Source of the DNA: Heterobilharzia americana
Taxonomy: Eukaryota; Platyhelminthes; Trematoda; Strigeidida; Schistosomatidae
Length of the DNA: 64,000 bases
Assembly: GCA_944470555.2 (NCBI GenBank)
Contig: OX104132.1
Location: 352,931-416,930 of the forward strand
Reading direction: 5' to 3'
The translations under genes were made by a program, and so were the position numbers. This document shows, one piece after another, positions 13,561 through 28,715 of this stretch. The notes below the pieces were generated by a model that was not told where the DNA came from, made no database searches, and saw only the letters and a list, made by a program, of their open reading frames with translations. Every line of letters begins with the position of its first letter. The first letter of the stretch is position 1.

Positions 13561-16500
13561 GTGACTATATATTGTCATGGGCGTGTGTTAAGTTATGATA
13601 GTGTTTATCAGCATAGCACTGGTATCTGCACTTATGGGCTATATCTTTTGTTTGAGTTTGAGGTAAAGTGTTTATAAAGATTTTCAATACTGTTAGCAAA
13701 TGTACTGTGAACAAAAGAACGCAGCGATATCTGCTCAAAAAACGATTGACATCAACCAAAGAGTATTTAACTCCACGGAAGAAAACACATGAGTACGTTT
13801 GAAATACTTCCTTTGATCCAGATTTTTAGGTCTGTAGATGCTCACTTTGACCAAACAAAAGTTACTATTGGTAGTAGGTCAAATGCGGCTTTGCAATCGG
13901 TAATCGGTTTCATTTAACCTTATATCTTAGTTGTTTGATGTACTACTTAAGGAATACATTGATTTTTGGTACAAGTATGTGTGATACATTGAAAATATAT
14001 CCGTAGACCTCTGACTTCAAACCCAGACTTCATGATTCAGCTCAAAGTATTTTTGCAGTATGCCTGTGCAGTAATAGTTCAGAGAGTTAAGAACGTAAGT
14101 ACTTTCTAAAACACATAAATTTTCAGGTTAAATTTTCCGAATTCCTTATTCATCGATTTATACCACACTTCTTCGACCATGTTATTCACATTTTATCCCT
14201 TACCAGTTCAGGTGAGTCTCCTTATTTTATGTATATCAATTGGTGATTATCCTGAATTAGTTCTTATTTCCATGTTAAATGCGCGCCAGAGACGTACATA
14301 TGCTTCATTACCTTATGCACATCTGGACATAGTTGTGGTACTTAGTGGAAAGTTTCCCTCTAATTGTACTGTGTCACTGCATAAAATAGTCACTTTGGTA
14401 TTGTAACATTCCATACCCTCTTCCACATGCATGTGAACAACCATCGCTTCATAAAGTTACTGCATTTTTCTATATTTAAAATGAAATCATCCTTTCATTT
14501 TCAGACCTTAGTAGCTGATTCTACTACGTATATCTGAGTGCGTCAATATACGTGTGTCGTTTTTATTTTGATCGTTTCTTTAAACATCGATAAATGTTTT
14601 ATGATTGCTCATTATGTTTCTAATTGTATTTCTGTATCTCTTGGTAACATTTTTGGCACTGATTGCACCCGTGACTTTAGGATACCTACTTTATGTTGTG
14701 TATACCGTGCAACATTTCACCTAGCCTGGTAATAAATAAGTCACGTATTATTGTTTGGAACGGAAAATATGTTAAGGTTGCAGATATTTGCAGGGTGCAA
14801 ATAATCTATGAAATGGGATAAAAGTAGTTGAATGGTTGGTGTTAAGATATATTTATGTATCTGTAAAAGATGAAACCTCTTTGGATTCGTTTATCATCAT
14901 ATCTAACGATAAGAATTGGGGTTTTTCTACATGTTAGGAGGCGTCATCTATATCATCGTGCGCTGTTTCTTGCAGTGGGATTTATTAGAAAAGGCATTTG
15001 GGTAGGTATACTTAAATACTGCACTGGTCTAGAGTTTCTGACTTTCGTTCTCATATGCACCAGGAAATGTCAGCTTCCTGGTTGTGGTATGCAAAACAGT
15101 TGGAATCATTAGGTTTATATTTCCGGAGACATGATTTAATATGCATTGTTGTGAATTCCAATGTTCATCTAGTTGAGATTTGTAGCTATCTCATTTAAGC
15201 TTTTAATAATACCTTTCTAGTGTTTTTTCTTCGTATCCGTTATTATCAGTTGTATTTTTTTCATGTACAGTGTTTCCCTATTTATCTTTCAGTTCCTGGT
15301 TATAAAATATAGCCTAATTTGTTCCCCAGTTGTGCATTGTTTTTCTCCACTTACCTCTGCTAAAACCACTTTTTAGTGTACAGTAATAAGAAGATAAGCA
15401 GAAGTAAGAAAGTAGGCCCGTCATCTAAAACTGTTTCAACCCATTAGACCAGAAACTCAAGCATTAGGGCCTTGGTCTGAGCCCCGAAGCATCTACATCA
15501 GATGGATGACATCATAAACCTTCATGTAACAAGCATGAACTGAAAAGACGAAAAAAGTAACAAGACTGTCGTGTTCACGTCCCTGCATCAGCCGATGTAC
15601 CTCTTGTGTAGACCAATAATACTACCTAGCCGCCCAAACATCTGTAAGAGCAAGGCCCGAACCCTTTACCCTTTGATTGGGAATAGAACTCCGAAACCAA
15701 TAAAGCCACAGCTACATAGATCAGTACATAAACATGTATTTAGTTGACTTATACTATTCATTTTCCAACCAGTCTTATTTCTAATGATGCTTGTGTAAGT
15801 AAAAGGGCTGCGGTTATAGACATCGACTTCATCTCCTAAATATCTTGATCTTAAATGCATCTGACTATTTCAATAAATTTAGACTGAAAACGGAGGACAA
15901 CGTTTGTGGGTTTTTCCTTGCCTACGAAAGGTATGGGTACCATCATTTGTAGTCCAAATAAGTTCCTCTGCTGCCGTTTCACATTGCATAGTTAAGCCGT
16001 AAACTAATTTACTTCTACTGGTAGTAGTGATAGATAGCGGCTAGCAGTGGAATCCAGAATGCGCATTTCGTCCTATTTGGGACTCGTCAGCTGGATGTAC
16101 CTGCTTTCCGATGAGTGATGTTGCTTCTACGTTTGAACGAATAATAATAATCAGTCCGTTTCAGAGGTGAATAGGTTGACATACTGTCTGTTTAAAACAT
16201 CAGTCGCACACAATTTATGCAGTAGAATATATTCATTGTATTGTTAGTCTGATGGGCTGACAAAATCAACTCAGAACCTCACACACAGATGTGTAGACTT
16301 AAGTTGCCACATTTGACAGTAGTACACAAAGAACAGGTGGGTAGAAAAAGTGATAGTGTTGGTGTCATAGTATAAATCATCAGAGGTGCTTCAGACTATG
16401 CAACTGGCTTTGAGCTATTTCAACATCATAATCACTTAACCAGTAAATCTCTTTAGAAATCCATATGATCATAGCTTCCTTACATTCTGATTACAGAACC

Positions 16501-19500
16501 TGTCTGTGTATCAAGTATTACACCACATTTCAAAGTAATTTTACATTGAATAACGTTATCGGAAGATTTACCAACTTTTGAAGTCAGTTAGTGATTTTCT
16601 TTCCAGTATGTGACTGAATGGGTTCTCAAATCCCAAGTCTTACTACTTCCATATTTTGATATGTTTTTTTGGAAGTTGTACATAAAATTTTTGTATGAAC
16701 CTGATCCTTAGTGATTTGTAAGAAAATTGTTTCATTATGAAAACTGAGTAGCATCAAAATACTATTCACCGCAGTGTCTCATCACTTAGTTTAGTGGAAA
16801 TTTCGCAAGAGTGATCGACAAACTTCGTTCAGTGTCGAGCACTAAAGACTAGACAAGTACATCGGTTTTCCATCCTTCGACAGGCTCAAGAAAACAGGCA
16901 TACTTATAGGTATCTGACACGCCATATTTCTTGACCTAAAGGTGTCATTTGACTCTGTCGATTGTAAGGTGTTGTGGTAATGTCTGACAATAAAGTGAGT
17001 ACCGATCAAGTTTTTGCCGGTAATTGAATCTCTACTAGAACTGACGCTGTAATGTACGGGCCTATGGAGAGTTGTCATGTGAATTAATGACAACTAGTGG
17101 TTTCCTTCAGGGATGTCCACTGTCACCGTTCTTATTTAACTTCGTTATAGATGTGCTAATGGATACGACCTTAGGTACGTTTAACTTCATACGAGTTGAT
17201 CTACTCCCTGAAGATCATATGGTTGACTTGGAGTATGCAGACGACATTATCCTGCTGGGTGAAGACGCTGATGCAATGCAGGATCTTCTGGACTCACTGA
17301 GCAGAAATCTGTATGTTTGGCATGTTTTGCACCCGTCAAATGTAAAATAATGCTCTACTATTAGCCGGGAGCCACTTCCAGTTTAATGTTGGGCGGTGAA
17401 GTGGTGGGATGCACTAACCGGTTCACCTGCTTCAGGAGTTGCATCAACATAAACGGGCTGGTTACTGACGAAATCTCACCTCAGGTGCATCTGCCAACCT
17501 GCGTCATCTGTGGCGCCGGCGAGACATTCGACTATCAGAGGATGAGGATACTGTGCTGCAGTTTGTTCTAACCTGCTGTGTGGCTGTGAAAAATGGCCTT
17601 TAAAATTAGAAGACATGAATTAGTTGCAGCGTTCTGATCGCAGGTGTTTTCGCAGAATTGGTCGTGTTTGATGGAATCACCATGTGAGCAACGTTGAGGT
17701 CAGGCGAAGGGTGCTAGAGAGGGCAAGCAAGTTGATTGGTGAGATTGTAAACATCCATCGACTGAGGTAGCTTGGACATATTCTAGGCATGCCGGTCCAT
17801 CACCTATCTCGACGCACCAAGCTAGAAGAATTTGGAATAGGTTGGAAGAGTGTTCAGGTTGGCCAGATCAAAACGTGGCATCAGTCGATGAAGTCCCTGT
17901 CTGTTGTTCTGAGCGATATGGGGTGTTTTGGACTTCCTGGTTGGAGTCCTCGAGACGAAAGAAATTACAGTGGTTGAGGACTCTTGGTGATGTGGCTGAA
18001 AATCGGTCGCTGTGACATAGCTGTATTCACTGTTTGACGTCTTCTAGAGCTTGCATTTTTGCAGTAACCGGTATCTTCAGATTGTTTATTCTCTCACACA
18101 ATTTCGTCTACTTTGTTATCAGTCGTTTTCTATCTGCATGTTCTTTTTGTACTACTGTGAAGTGTTGCAGCTTCAGTCAGTGTACGTCAATGTTGTCTGT
18201 CTACTACATCGGTTATCTACTAGATATAACTTGTTGTAACAGTTTCAGTCGTAGAATGATTCAGCCTTGTTCTGAATATCATATTGGTACAGTCTCCGAC
18301 TTCAAAGCTGAATGGGATAGGTTCAAACCACCTTCTCATGTTTGCAGATGTCTTGTTGATGAGTTCCAAGAAACACAAGATGTAGGTTTAAGGCTTTCTG
18401 CTGACTGACTTTTAACATAAGGATTGAAAAACTGAAGAACTGTTAGGCATAAACACTACAAAAATACTTAGAGTGCTCTTCAAAAATAGTGTAATTAGCT
18501 AGGACATTGACTGAGTATCTTAAACCATGGATCTCATAGTCATATGCAGGTAAAATGAGATGCCGTTACATCCTCCTAGTTGAAAAAAGTGATTGAAGTT
18601 GACAGGTTGTATCAACCAAACGATGGGCATATACAAGATAAAACAAAATCGATAGCGGAAATACAAGTTTTTAAGATCTGTTCACTTTCTGACCTCAATT
18701 CTTAATCTTTGTGTCATAAATTCAAGCAGGGATCTGTCTAATTCGGTATATATAGTCAAGTTATTACCCAGTCCAACCATCCCATTTTTAATTTTACAGT
18801 TACTGAGCCATGTCTAATCTATGTAGCTTTTAAAACGTAGACTAGACAGCTTAACATTGGACCCTAAAGCTTATATTGAACGTTTCATGTTTACATGGGG
18901 CATTTCGCATGTTCTAGCAATTGACAAAAAATAGTACCTATGCTTCTGTCAGTCAACATTTGTTGTTGTTTTATTTTCAATTTTTATTTAGTGTAGTTTA
19001 TAGAATTTCTGGTTGTATGACTTACCTTATATTTCTTTGACAGAAAATTTAGCTGCTTCCAACGTTGGTGAGATGCACAAAAAATCCGGCACTATTTTGA
19101 AGGAACAAAAGCAATTTCAGAAGAGGTATTTAACTTGTTCATTTTTTAAATATCATAACTGATTCAACTTTAAGCTCTTTGAAATCTTGCCCTGAAGAAG
19201 TTGTCTTAAGTGCTCTTAGTGATCGACTGCATGCAGCTTTATATTCTAGACAGGCTGAAGTGATGTATTTACGTGCAATGGTGAATCGATTGTTACCATT
19301 TTTGAGTATGCCGCCTAGTCTTTCTCCAGACATACATAAATCAGAAGGATCTACTGTTGGTCATAGTTCTCGTCTTCGACGTAATCGAGTTATGAATATC
19401 TCTCCTGGACGTTTGCAGTGTTCTCCAGATATAGAAAATCAATCACCGGTTACTCGCAGTGTCTCTAGCGGTGCTCTATTTCTTCAAAAGTTAGTGAAAC

Positions 19501-22500
19501 TAGGTTGTAATCCGTAAGTCAGGCAAATGCTATGTGGACAATTGTTTTACTTTTAAATATAGCTTTTATGCTTATGCTTATTCAATATATTTAAGATTCT
19601 TTTTCGTAATAATTAAGAGGTCAGTTAAAGTGCAAGACAGAGATACCATACTTGGAGTTCAATAAAATTCTTGCAGCTCATGAACATTTAATAATCGCTT
19701 AGATTCTCTTCAGCTCCTTCAAATTCCATAGGTTATAATCTTCGTGATAAGAAACAAAATTTACAATCTACTTTCATCCATCTAAGAAGTATATGTTGGC
19801 TGTAATGGAAGACAACATACATATAGGATGATCAAAAGTAATGGGGAAGTTGGATTAGGTTGGTAGTGGGTTCAGGGTGGCCAGACCACGATCTGGTATC
19901 AGTCGATAAAGTCTCTTACTGTTGTTTTGCCCTGGTTGGGGTTCCCGAAATGAAAGGAATCATAGTGGTTGGAGGTCTTCTTGTTATATGGCTAAAAATC
20001 ACTCAGTGGCGCAGGTGTATCCACTCTCTGACGTCTTTTGAAGCTTGAATTTTCGCACTAAACGTTATCTTCAGATTGTTTATTCTCTCACACGACTTAG
20101 TCTACTTTGATGTCAGTCGTTTGCTATCTGTCTGTTCTTTATGTACAACTATGAAATGCGGCAACTTGAGCCAATGGACTTGTGTGTGAAGTCCTACGTT
20201 GATTTTACTAGTCAGTCAGTCATAGAGTTAAGATTGTTTAAAGTTTAGCTATTTATAGATTCAATATAATAGAGAGGATAAAGGAAATTGTCAGGAGGCT
20301 GGAAAAATTGATATTTTAGAATCGGATTACGCAACTCGGGAAATAACGGTAATAGAAAATGAGGACAACTTTCATGTATGGTTAAAAAGTGTTTTTATCG
20401 TGTCATTTTCGCAGTTAGATAAAATCTATGGAAGTCTAAGTAGGCCACACTCCATGTGTTCCTTTAACAAATTTGTCTATGGATCTTTCTATCCATATGA
20501 TGTTATGTGAAAAGGTCTTGTCTAGTTTTACAACATGATAGCACATTCCACTTGCAAGACCCTAGTTCTTCATGCTGAATACTAGAAGAGAAGCAACTCA
20601 AAAATGGTATGCAGCTACGTTAATTAGGCGACTAGTTAGACCGATTGTATGAAAGCTGGGATACTATTTGGTCATCCAAACCTTAAGTAAGTGGAGTGCA
20701 GTTTGAACTGGTAACCTTCCGATTCCATTTTAGTCTGTTTATTAGAAATGTCACACAGTGAAAGAATATCATTTACTGGATAACGTTTCGGACATAATTT
20801 TTTGTCCATATTTATATCAGACATAATAACCTTCTGGTTGAAATTTGATTACCTAGATTAATAAATCATCGCTCCACTAAGAACCTTATAAGGTATTCAT
20901 CCAGGATAGTATGCAAGAGAATGCACACAAGTGCTTGAGTCGTGATATGAGTGTAATTAAGGTCGTTTTCATGTGATCCTCATTAACTGCCAACTAGTGT
21001 CAATATGTTTAATCTTTATTCACCAATGATATGATATGAAAGGCGTCTATCAGCCTAGACGGTATGTTAGTGTTATTGCTTGTATTACGCCGTCGTTGAT
21101 TGGACCGAATTTATCAGTTTCTGTTGGCATATGGGCTCCTGTATGGATGCCTCGATATTGCGTGTCTTTTAACTATGTATGGTAATGATGGGCTCTGGCT
21201 AACAGTGGAACAACATCACTCACTGGGAGGCAGGTACATCCAGCTGACCAGTGAGTCCCAAATAGGACGAAATGCGCATCCTGGACTCCACTGCTAGCCA
21301 CTGCCTACGAGCCTAGACAGTGTCTGTTTTAGAAATAAACTCTCCACTTGTCAAGAATAGGTGATTATTAGTACAGATTTACAAAGAATGTCGCATATTG
21401 CTTACACTGTTGATAAGCATTGAGAAATTTATTTTTTCATGTTACTTCAAAACAATCCTTTATGTTTTTCCAGATCATCATATAGTTTTTTGATCGAAAT
21501 ATTGTCCACATGTGTTCTGTTACCTGCAATGGACATTTTGGCTAATTCTGTAAGTCAAATATTTAAGGCTAAATATCTTTGAAGTGTTTTACGTATAGAT
21601 TTCTTTGAAAAAGTGTACTAAATTGAAGTATAGGGTGTACAACTGCTTTATCAAACTTACATTCTTGAAGTTCTGACTATCTAGTCTGAACCTCAGATTC
21701 ATGTCTAATTTAGCCCTACCATTGAACCCTTGTTCATAGCCTCAAGTACATGAATCTGTCGACACTGAATGAATAGTGGAATCATAAGTTTCATTAGTAT
21801 AACTATTTTTATATGATACCGTCGTTGCTTGGACCGAATTGGTCGGTCTCTATTGGCATATGGGCTCCTGTACGGATGCCTTAGTGGGAACAACATCACT
21901 CACTGGGAAGCAGGTACATCCAGCTGGCGAGTCCTAAACAGGACGAAATGCGCATCCTGGATTCCACTGCTAGCCACGACCCTTCATTAATAAGTTTCAT
22001 TAGAGTAAAAAAAAATCAACTTTGAAACAACTCCTGGGGTCATAAACCACTACATCTATTTTTGCTTGGTCATTCGAGTAGCTCTCACAGACATTCAGTG
22101 CGGCTCTGTACTACTTTACTGGATCATGAACTGATTCCTCAATATTACTGCAAGTTTTATTTTGATGCTATATATTTAGTGGGTAGCGCTTTTGCGTTTG
22201 AAACATTGGATACAGGGTTTGAGTCTTAGTGAAAACACCATCACATGGGGACATACTATTGTACTGAAGCCTCTTTTCAAGTTGATGTTTGTTCAATTCT
22301 TTTCTATACTTGTTATGTGTAATATCAAGGAAACAACTTGAGGATACACAATGTTGAAATAGCTATACTGTTTACATTTCTTACTTCTATAGATTGAGTA
22401 GACCTACGTGATGAACACTGGTTCATACCATACAAAAGAAGCTACTATTTATGATGTGAGAGGGCGGGTGGGGAAATATGCGTGCTTATTCCCGGTCGAT

Positions 22501-25500
22501 AGCTGCTACCTTGATGAGGTGGTCAGGCTTGCGCATCACAATAACCCAACGAGCTACTCTGACTAGAACGCTTGTTTCCTCTAGATCTTACCATACCAGA
22601 AAGGTTTTTTGGATAGTGGTAATACGAAAAGCAGTTACCGTTGTAATATAAATTGTTACACTATGATGAGAGATCTGAGGGCGAAGTCGTACTGCTACTA
22701 GCTGGATTGGGTGAGACGGCAGTAGGGTGTTTCTCTTGGATGATCAGCAGTACCAGGCTGGTGCTACCTTCTCAACGGTAAGGAGTGTTAGAAAAGGTTG
22801 GTCCCAAAAATAGCACACTCTTCCCGGTTCCACAATCTCCCAGTGCCAGGGGTAAGAGGTCTGTCTATCCGGCGTTAGAATAGCCAAACCTCAAAACAAC
22901 GATCCGCAAAAACCTGGCCTCAAGCAGATATCCCACGGGTTATGCGGTCTTACAAATCTTCTCTTTCAGGTACTCTAATAAGAAATAGCCTTCTTCGGTA
23001 TGGACAGCTGGAAAGTATCAACCGCGCACACGCTTCTACAAGTACACAAAGCCCAGTTAAACGTAACCTATCCTCCTCAGCTTTGTTTCCTTGTTCGCCT
23101 TCACCTTTTAATATTAATATTCAGTCTCTTATACCTTCCGAATCTCTCATTTTGTGACCATGGATTTCATGTAGGAGCTTCCAACATTTGAACTGTATGC
23201 CAAATCGGACAGGAAGCATCACTTACCATAACTCTGAAATCTCTAGCCATGTATGTATGTTGTGTCTATGAATATGTATACAGGATCCGAGTGTGGTTAT
23301 TAAATTGACCTCAGCTTGCCACCTTAGATGGAGCTATCTGGAAACCTACTAGATATCTGTTGTATGTATGTTTTTGTGATGTTCAAGATCAATAAATAAG
23401 CTTTTATTGTAATGTTATCATATTCGATTTACTACTGAATTTAATAATAATGATAATTTTTGTTTCTAACACTTTTTTATTCTGCTACTTACAAACACTC
23501 CTAATGATTGGTATATCAACATGTGAAGGATTTTCTCAATCATTTAATTCTACTATGTTTTTCTGGTAATACAGTAAGTTAATTATTACAGTCTTTTTAT
23601 GCGTAATAATATGCTTAATTGAATGGTTTGTAGGCTAATCAATTGGTCCATCATAGATCATTAACACACTGCAAAGCATTCAGAACAAACAACTATATTT
23701 ATTTATTTGTTCCTTGGGTTCCTGGTGGAACATAGGACTTCAGTAGCATGTCTCTATTCCACTCTTTTCTCTGCAATCTTTTGAACCTGGCTCCACAACA
23801 ACTCAAAAGCTCTCATTTCTTCCTCATATGATCTCCTCCGTGTCACCCTCAACTGGGACGCTCAACTCGCTGTTTTCCATCTGGGTTCCACTCGAGGACC
23901 TGGCCTGGCATGTGATATCCCCCAATGAACGTATATTTCATTCCATTTAAAGACTTTTTGGTAGTGTTTACCTATAATCAACTCTAAGATGAAGTGGATA
24001 CATTTTATGTTTCATAACAAACACGTCTAAATTTCGATAGTTCAAACTATTTGACTATAATATTTACAACGTGATACTTCAACAAGTTAGTTTTGTGAAT
24101 ACAGTATCATAATGTTAGTAGTTGTACTTCATATTAGATATTTCAAAGACAGTTGACTCCTGAAGATCTTTAATTGTTGAGTTTGTTTGCAATTGTCAAC
24201 AAAATTTTGAACCTATTAATAAGGATATTTAGTTGAGAGGATAAATGATAAGTGTGGTGGATAAATGTTTATGTATATCTGATTCTATAACAGCAAATAG
24301 GTTGATGCAATTCTACAGATCATTCCTGCAACTCGTGAAATAACCAATTAGGTTTTTGTAATTTAGTTGAATAAGTAGTTTTTCTTAACATAAAATCAAG
24401 CAATGCACTTGACTATTTCATTTGTTGTTAAGATTATCTTTAGAGACATTAGATACAACTTTGACTGGAGGATAACCAACTTCATCTTGTCTAGTACCAA
24501 GTGCTAACCGACTTCTGTCGATCATTTCGCAAGGTGGTCACCAGGCTAAGAGGTTCAGCATCACGATACACTTTTGATAGATATTCCTTGGATAGAGGCA
24601 ATGGGTAAAAAGCCATAGGTCCAGGTTTCGTACTTTCTGTCACTCGTCAGCAACACATATCTGCAAAGTCGATGGAACTGATTTGGTGCTTAGAATTCAA
24701 ACCAACATCATACAGGGATCCAATCAGACAAGTTTCCACTAAGCTATTCTGACCGCCATTGACTTCCTGAATTAGACACACTCATTGGTTATTCAAGGGT
24801 AACCGACTTCATGTCGTTTAGTGATTGTAAAATTACAGTGTAATGAGTCAATGTTTCATCTCATTTCCAGGGTATTCACTATACATTCAAATACATTAGA
24901 ATATGATCATATCACTAAATCTCTTCTAGCATATACACTTTGCTGTGTAGTGGGTACTGTTGATCAGAATGAATATAAGTAGTATATGTTGAGAGGGCGG
25001 CAGAAATCATAGGCAATTACTAGCAATGGGTAGAGATTTTGCCCAGAGAAATGCAAGAGACAATGTGAGCGTATTAAGAGATAGAAGCAGAAGAGGAAAT
25101 GAGGCGCATTGTGCAGTTGACTGTTTTAGTGGAAAGTGATGTTGACTACTTTACAAGATGTCAATGACAAGCACTCCTTCCTTCGTCTCAATCTTCTCGT
25201 TTCCTACAACTGTACTAGGGGGCTATGAATTCCATCTTTTATATAATATGTCTTGATACATGGAACAGTTTACAAATCAGTGATTCATTGGTTAGAAGAA
25301 ATCATATCTCTCTGCTGACGAGTTGAATACTATTCATCAATTATTGGCACATTCATTTAAGATAGTCGACATATAGATGAAAACGAAATGACGAGAGAAG
25401 GAGATGAAATTGATAGAAAATCGTGTAAATTCTAGAGGGAGATGTACCACTGAGATCAAGTCCAAGCTATATAACTATCGATTTCGGTTGTCATGTGAAA

Positions 25501-28500
25501 TGCAATTAGGAAGCCAATGTTTCCCTGCATAACCCAGAGCATCAATCAATCAGACACTTTATGAATTGATGCCATAACTTAGTTTGACTGCCTTTCACTT
25601 CATTCTTGCCTAAATTTAATTCAGCTAACATTGAAACAGGAGATGATAGGTGGTCGACTTACAGACATGCCTAACACTCATGTTCCAGTCATCTAAGCCT
25701 ATGAAAGTTGATACTAACGTTATCTTTGACAAAAGAATTTAAATAACACAATAGATAAGACTTTTGTTCCACTAGGGGACAACTTTTATTGAAACCCTAT
25801 TTTTTTACAAATGAATCTTCATTTGTCTTTAAGCTTCTTTTCTTTAACTGACTACTAATGTTCAGCTTTTTTGGACTATTACAAAGTAGTTTATTTGATT
25901 GTAGCTTACAGAGGAATCCAGTTTGATGCTAAACAAAGTTGGTATGAATTATTTTCTCGATACCTATTCCAAACTATGTGAACATGGAATTTTAAGGTTG
26001 AAATAATCTTCTGTTATAAGAGCACAGTTAGTAGACATGCTTTGATAGGATAACAAGGATTCCTAGCGTTCATTACCTGGGGACAATCGCCTGAGTAGAA
26101 CAAAAGTTATGATGGTATATGATTGTTTTTATATCATGCCGTCGTTGATTGGACCGAATTGATCGGTCTCTAGTGCTAGCCACGATCTATCATTAACATA
26201 ATTAGAACACTGGCAATATCAAGGCATCATCACAGGAGCCCATACGCCAATAGAGACTGATCAATTCGGTCCAATCAACGACGGTTTCATATAAAAATAA
26301 TCATATACTAAAAACTATACCCGTCACACAAGAAGCGGCTATCATGGCTCGGTGGTGTAGTGGATAACGCTCTGGAGTTTTAGGCGATCGCTGCCGATTT
26401 AGAATCGCGGTGGGAACAACATGACTCACTGGGAAGGAGGTAGATCTGGTTGACGAGTCCCAAACAGGACGAAATTTGCATCCTGAATTCCACTGCTGGC
26501 CACGATCCATCATTGACAAAAGTTGGGGTAGTTATCTATATATTCACACATTCCAGCCAATCTAATCGGTCTTGAACGGTTCACAAATAGTTCAACCAAA
26601 GTGAAGCACACAATAACATACACCTTTATTTACAACGGTATGGTCTCACTAACATTTAGTAGGATAACCATCGGTGAAGAATGGTGCACATTCGTTTAGT
26701 GACTGGGGTAAAAATCGAAATATACTCATCAACTATGGATGCGTTTGTGCTGTAGGCAATGAGCTACATCTGTTGTGTAAAACCTAATGATATCAAGCGG
26801 CTGTCAAAAATTGGCAGGGGGGGAATGGGGGTTAGAACTTGTGACTTAATGGTTAGAAGCTGAGCAACCTAGCCAGTGAGCCACAGTTCCATAATGTAAC
26901 AGTAATACTCCTACTTATTCGCTACCTGTTACATCATTTCAGTTGTTGAGAATGTTGACGATTAAGCAGGTAATTAGAAACTGCTTTTTACAGTTGGTAT
27001 TCATAATAAACTGACATCAGTTGAAGGAGCATTGGAGACCTGGGAGCACTGGACAGCTGTTTCGTCCCAGTATAGGATTCTTCAGCAGTGCACAATCACA
27101 ACCCCCGTGGCCAGCATGTTACCATTGAGCCACTGGGTCAGAATCCAGCCGTTCATATTTCCAACTTTTGTCATTTCATGACATAACGCGACCACCACCC
27201 GATGTCATCGTTGAGTATTTGTCCTCATGGCCACCAGATTTGCCATACTGGTCACGACTTCTCATTGAAACTTCAGGGATCACCTCTCGAAGCTAGTCAC
27301 CATTAAGCTCTAGTTTAATTGAATTTGGGGGTTCGTGGGAATTTAGAGATTTTTCCAGTTGGTATTCGACCCCTGGCAAGGTCGTAGGTGCGCACTGCCG
27401 AAGTATCCCATACTAGGACGAAATAACTGTCCAGTGATCCCAAGTTTTCAATTTTTCTTTGGTTGATGTCAGCCCATGATGTATACCAACGTAAAATCAA
27501 TAAATAAATCCCCATAAACCTTTAAGTTAAACTTCACTTTGGTTTGTAGGTTTAGGTTGACTAGCATAATCAGAATGTGAATATGTTATAACCAGCTATG
27601 TAGTTAATGTATTGAATTGTCTCTTTTATTTTCATTAACATCTTTGTAACAATACTCATAATGTTTACGATTTAATAGCTGTTAACTTCCTTTTTATAGG
27701 ATCCAGAACCATTGAAGAAACATGACTGTGAACATGTTCCTCTTCTTGAAGCATATATTCATGACTGGCAGAAATGGTTGTCTAAAAAGGTATGTTCTAA
27801 GTGTTTCATTGTTTGCATTAACTTCCTTTTTTTTACTTTTCTTAGCCAATACATCTATATAAAGTTGTTTTCAATTCAGTGTTGATATCATGCTGGAATT
27901 GGCCAACTTCCACAACTCAGTTTTGTAGTCATCTGATTTGGTAGAAAACATATTTTGAGGGAATTGTAGGGATTTGGAAATATTTCAAGTTGTTATTTAT
28001 CGTAGACTGACATCACTTGGAGAAACAAAGGAAACCTGAGAGCACTGGATAGCTGTTTCGTCCGATTAGTATGGGACTCCTCAGCAGTGCGCACCCACAA
28101 TTCGCCCTCCCCGGATCGAACCCTCGACCTTCAGGTTCCGTGGCCAGCACGTTACAATTAAGCTAGCCACTGGGTGAGAATCCATTGGTCCATATTTCGA
28201 ACTTCTGTTAGCTCACGACATAGCGCAACCGCCACCTACTGTCATCGTTGAGTCCCATACTAGGGCGAAACAGGTGTCCAGTGCTCCCAGGTTTCCTTTG
28301 TTTCTCCAACTGATGTCAGTCTATGATGAATAACAACTAGAAAACGTATTTGTTTAAAATAGAATTTTGACTAGTAGACTGGCTCAGACATCGACTAATG
28401 CGCTCTTGTATACAGCAACGGGAAATTATAAGTATCAAAACAATAATAAATGATACTCATTGCACAGTTGGTTGCTGTCGTGACCCAGTGGTCTATTGAA

Positions 28501-28678
28501 CAATGCTTAAGTATTTGAAACGAGTTTTGGATTTGTGTCTCATTGGGATCCAGATACTTCCAGCTGACGAATCTGTTCCAAAGAGGATGTTCATATCTAT
28601 ACATAATTACTGTCCTATCTAGACCGAATTAGAGGGGGGGGGGGAATGATTTCGGTCCTGTGATTGGATGGCTAGTGA

Positions 28679-28715
<37 letters not shown>

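Noticed and set aside
18034..18408. 124-codon open frame in the first large intron of the SNX14-type gene
   Set aside because: Its first half overlaps the 3' part of an RTE fragment and the rest has no motif. The exons at 14127 and 19044 join in phase without it.
19179..19517. Separate small gene beginning at 19179
   Set aside because: It begins with TTG, not ATG, and is an internal PXA exon with matching phases on both sides.
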